A stretch of 8,717 bases of DNA, from positions 1-8,717 of the forward strand of contig JAKASN010000049.1 in the NCBI GenBank assembly GCA_021819025.1, written 5' to 3'. The first letter of the stretch is position 1, and the number at the start of each line of letters is the position of its first letter. Shown here piece by piece: positions 6,628 through 8,717 of the stretch. This DNA is from Actinomycetes bacterium. Its GTDB lineage: Bacteria > Actinomycetota > Acidimicrobiia > Acidimicrobiales > Acidimicrobiaceae. The translations under genes were made by a program, and so were the position numbers. The notes below the pieces were generated by a model that made no database searches, had not been told where the DNA came from, and saw nothing but the letters and a program-made list of their open reading frames with translations.

Positions 6628-8157
6628 ATGTCTCGAACCACCAAACTGATCGACGATTTCCTCTTGAGCAACGACGAGTTGGGGGAGATTCTCAGCGAGC
6701 GAACTGGTCTAATCGTTGAGAAGCGTTGCAAAGCGGAGCCTTCGCAATTTCACCTCGAAACGGGCATGCTAGGGAGTTATTCGCGACGGATCGACGTCGG
6801 AAGCCAGAGGGCTGACGGTCTCGTGGCCGTCCGTCAAATCGTGGAATTTTCGGTTCCCCTGCTCGGCTTTGGTACAATTGTGGCCTGGGGGATTCGCTCC
6901 CGCTTGCGCACCAAACTTTCTTTGGTTGCAATACCACTTTGGCTACCGCCCGATCCGCTCGACGCTGCAGTGCTGCGCCAATTGGCGCGGATAATCCTGA
7001 TTTCAGTTAGCGCAGCGTATTTCGCGACGCTCCTCGGGCAAACCCTCACGTTCTCGGCTCATGAATTTCGCGCATCGGTCAAGATGCAGGCGGCTGTACT
7101 GCTGGTGAGCAGGCTTGATGTTCTCCCCGCGATGGGTCTCCTGCTCCTAGTGAATCGCCTTGGCCGTGTCGCAGTGATTAGGGCGGCAACTGTGCTTGGG
7201 ATGGTGTTTTCGGTGCTGAGTTCCCTTGCGCCGAATATGGCTGCTCTGGCGCTGTTGCAGCTCGGCGCCAAGGGGGCTACAGCGGCCACAGCTGTGCTAG
7301 TGACGGTACTTGCAGCCGAGATCGTCGCAAGGCGACAGCGCGCCTGGGCGATCGGGGCGCTTCTCATAGGCGCGGCGCTTGGGGCTGGACTCTGCGATGT
7401 GCTCCTCCCGGTGGCGGGTGTCTCGCTCTCTTCGTGGCGCCTTCTTTATCTGGTGAGCATTCCATTGGGGATTTGGGGAGCTTATCTGAGTTTTGGCCTG
7501 TACGAGACCAACCGCTTTCGTGTCGCTGCGGAGCGCCTGGCTCAGAGAGCTGACACGGAGAGAAGGCTCCGCCTTTCAGGTTCTCGACTCGCAGTGCTAA
7601 GTACTGCGGCCTTTCTCGTAAACGCCTTCTTAATCCCGACCACTCAGTTTAGGAATGAGTATCTCCGGGTCGAAAGGCACTTTAGTGCGACTGCGATTGG
7701 GATCTTTGTGATTTTGACCAACGTGCCTGGCGCCGTCGGTCTCGCAGTGGGAGGGCGACTCGCTGAAACAAAGGGCCGGAGGATTGTTGCTGGTGCTGCG
7801 ATTCTCATCGGAGGCGGCGGACTCGCCCTTGGATTTGTCTCATCAGGCGTGGCACTTTGGATCTGGACTGTGATCGGATCGACAGTAGTGACGGCGATTG
7901 TTCCCAGCCTCGGGGTCTATCAGACGGAGATGTTCTCGACGCGATCGCGGGGGATCGGCGGAGGTATCGTCACCGCGGCATCCCGAATCGGAAGCATTGT
8001 GGGCGTGGCATTCGTAGGTTTTTTTGCGTCGAGTCTTTCCGTGGGAGGATCGGTTGCATTGCTTTTTTTCGGGATGTTGGTGCTGCTGCCGGTGTTGTTT
8101 TGGTGGTTTCCTGAAACCCGTGGCATGTCGTTAGAAGATATTACCGACCAAGATTGA
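6628..8157 (+). CDS. Major facilitator superfamily transporter with long N-terminal extension
   Basis: This is a 509-residue integral membrane transporter; substrate unknown. The 12-helix MFS core runs from about residue 118 to 494. A degenerate motif A (VNRLGRVAVIRA, 175-186) sits between helices 2 and 3 in the first half. A classical motif A (GGRLAETKGRR, 375-385) is in the second half, with a charged cytoplasmic loop (about 293-320) between halves. The C-terminus PETRGMSLEDI (495-505) resembles the PETKGxSLEEI tail of sugar-porter proteins, but that alone does not prove a sugar substrate. An additional 115 residues precede the core: a hydrophilic part (1-66), then a hydrophobic segment (about 70-88) and a proline-rich linker (103-110). 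ATG 6628 is chosen because it has an AGG ribosome-binding site. The frame is open further upstream to 6373, but that part overlaps murA antisense and encodes no membrane protein features. It converges with the peptidase gene, 14 bp apart. Confidence 0.85.
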   Translation: MSRTTKLIDDFLLSNDELGEILSERTGLIVEKRCKAEPSQFHLETGMLGSYSRRIDVGSQRADGLVAVRQIVEFSVPLLGFGTIVAWGIRSRLRTKLSLVAIPLWLPPDPLDAAVLRQLARIILISVSAAYFATLLGQTLTFSAHEFRASVKMQAAVLLVSRLDVLPAMGLLLLVNRLGRVAVIRAATVLGMVFSVLSSLAPNMAALALLQLGAKGATAATAVLVTVLAAEIVARRQRAWAIGALLIGAALGAGLCDVLLPVAGVSLSSWRLLYLVSIPLGIWGAYLSFGLYETNRFRVAAERLAQRADTERRLRLSGSRLAVLSTAAFLVNAFLIPTTQFRNEYLRVERHFSATAIGIFVILTNVPGAVGLAVGGRLAETKGRRIVAGAAILIGGGGLALGFVSSGVALWIWTVIGSTVVTAIVPSLGVYQTEMFSTRSRGIGGGIVTAASRIGSIVGVAFVGFFASSLSVGGSVALLFFGMLVLLPVLFWWFPETRGMSLEDITDQD

Positions 8158-8171
8158 CCGAGACGGATAGG

Positions 8172-8717
8172 TCAGATGTTCCAATGGCAGTCATCCCTGA
8201 GGAACGCGAGAATTGCCTCGGTCTCTGTGATCAGCGAAGAGTCATGCTTCCAAGAGTGACCCTCCCCCTCAATCAGTACGTACTTGGCTTGCTTGCCTCT
8301 GGCGAGTAGGGCGGCGATGAACTCCGTGCTAGGTTTCGCTGGGACCACTTCGTCGCTGTCGCCTTGGATAACGAGAATGGGAACTCGAAGCGCATCGGGA
8401 TGGGAAGCCGGAGAACGAGAAGTCCATTCCGCGTCAAAGTGTCGGCGGGGCCCTACGAGAATATCGGTGTAGTGAGACTCGAACCGGTGTGTAGTTGCGG
8501 CAGTGGCACTCAGATCCACCACTGGCGCAATCGCGATAGCTCCGACGATCGGAGCAAGGGGGTCTTGGGCTAATCGCAGGCTGAGGTAACCCCCTGCCGA
8601 GCTACCCATCACGACCGCGTCTGCGCGTAGGGCGCCATTACGTGAAGCCGCTGCGATGGCGCTGCGGACATCGGAGACGTCCACGATGCCCCAGCCGCCC
8701 GCCAGCGCCCTGGCAAA
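8172..8717 (-). CDS. S9-family (prolyl oligopeptidase-like) serine peptidase, C-terminal part, 5'-truncated
   Basis: This is the alpha/beta-hydrolase catalytic domain of a dipeptidyl-peptidase or acylaminoacyl-peptidase-like enzyme. The frame is open to the window end and begins FARALAGGWGIVDVSDV, which matches the conserved block preceding the nucleophile in S9 peptidases. A GTG at 8684 is therefore not the true start. The nucleophile elbow is GSSAGG, with the serine codon at 8598-8600. The acid lies in QGDSDEVVP (second Asp) and the histidine in EGEGHSWK, so the whole Ser-Asp-His triad is present in the expected order. FESHYTDILVGP is another block typical of the family. The beta-propeller domain expected upstream is outside the window. 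A plain alpha/beta-hydrolase esterase is the alternative, but the blocks favour S9. Substrate and cellular location cannot be judged without the N-terminus. Confidence 0.88.
   Translation of the reverse strand, partial: FARALAGGWGIVDVSDVRSAIAAASRNGALRADAVVMGSSAGGYLSLRLAQDPLAPIVGAIAIAPVVDLSATAATTHRFESHYTDILVGPRRHFDAEWTSRSPASHPDALRVPILVIQGDSDEVVPAKPSTEFIAALLARGKQAKYVLIEGEGHSWKHDSSLITETEAILAFLRDDCHWNI

Noticed and set aside
1..8717. Search for mobile elements, CRISPR repeats, tRNA/rRNA genes or a defence-like gene cluster
   Set aside because: No transposase, integrase, tandem repeat array, tRNA-like fold or toxin/antitoxin-like small gene is visible. All long coding regions belong to known metabolic, transport or peptidase families.

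Overview
This window looks like ordinary chromosomal DNA from a member of the Actinomycetota. GC content is moderate, roughly 55-58% by eye. The lineage argument rests on several features. The glycogen phosphorylase is of the mycobacterial type, with an N-terminal DUF3417-like region. MurA carries aspartate where most bacteria have the fosfomycin-reactive cysteine, as in mycobacteria. MeaB and the enoyl-CoA hydratase have actinobacterial-style sequences, and the MFS transporter resembles one I associate with actinobacteria. A moderate-GC acidimicrobial-type actinobacterium is a reasonable guess, but it cannot be proven from this window.

Layout from left to right. (1) Positions 3-515 (+): the C-terminal part of an adenosylcobalamin-dependent acyl-CoA mutase large subunit of the methylmalonyl-CoA/isobutyryl-CoA mutase family. 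Its start lies outside the window. (2) Positions 516-663: an intergenic region with a strong RNA hairpin close to the next start codon. (3) Positions 664-3261 (+): glgP, alpha-glucan phosphorylase. (4) Positions 3276-4055 (-): an enoyl-CoA hydratase/isomerase, convergent with glgP. (5) Positions 4092-5063 (-): meaB, the GTPase chaperone of B12-dependent mutases, 36 bp upstream of the hydratase and probably in one operon with it. (6) Positions 5224-6501 (-): murA, the first committed enzyme of peptidoglycan synthesis. (7) Positions 6628-8157 (+): an MFS transporter with an unusual N-terminal extension, divergent from murA. (8) Positions 8172-8717 (-): the C-terminal catalytic part of an S9-family serine peptidase, truncated by the window end.

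How the genes fit together. The mutase, meaB and the hydratase suggest acyl-CoA metabolism: branched-chain or odd-chain acyl-CoA conversion, with MeaB protecting and reloading the mutase with its cofactor. The mutase lacks a C-terminal B12-binding domain, so a separate small subunit must be encoded elsewhere. glgP (glycogen mobilisation) and murA (cell wall) are housekeeping neighbours without an obvious functional link. The transporter and peptidase are functionally open.

I saw no tRNA, rRNA, CRISPR array, insertion sequence, prophage gene or attachment site. I found no clear evidence of an undescribed multi-gene system. The most noteworthy points are the Cys-to-Asp MurA, the hairpin in front of glgP, and the N-terminal extension of the MFS protein.
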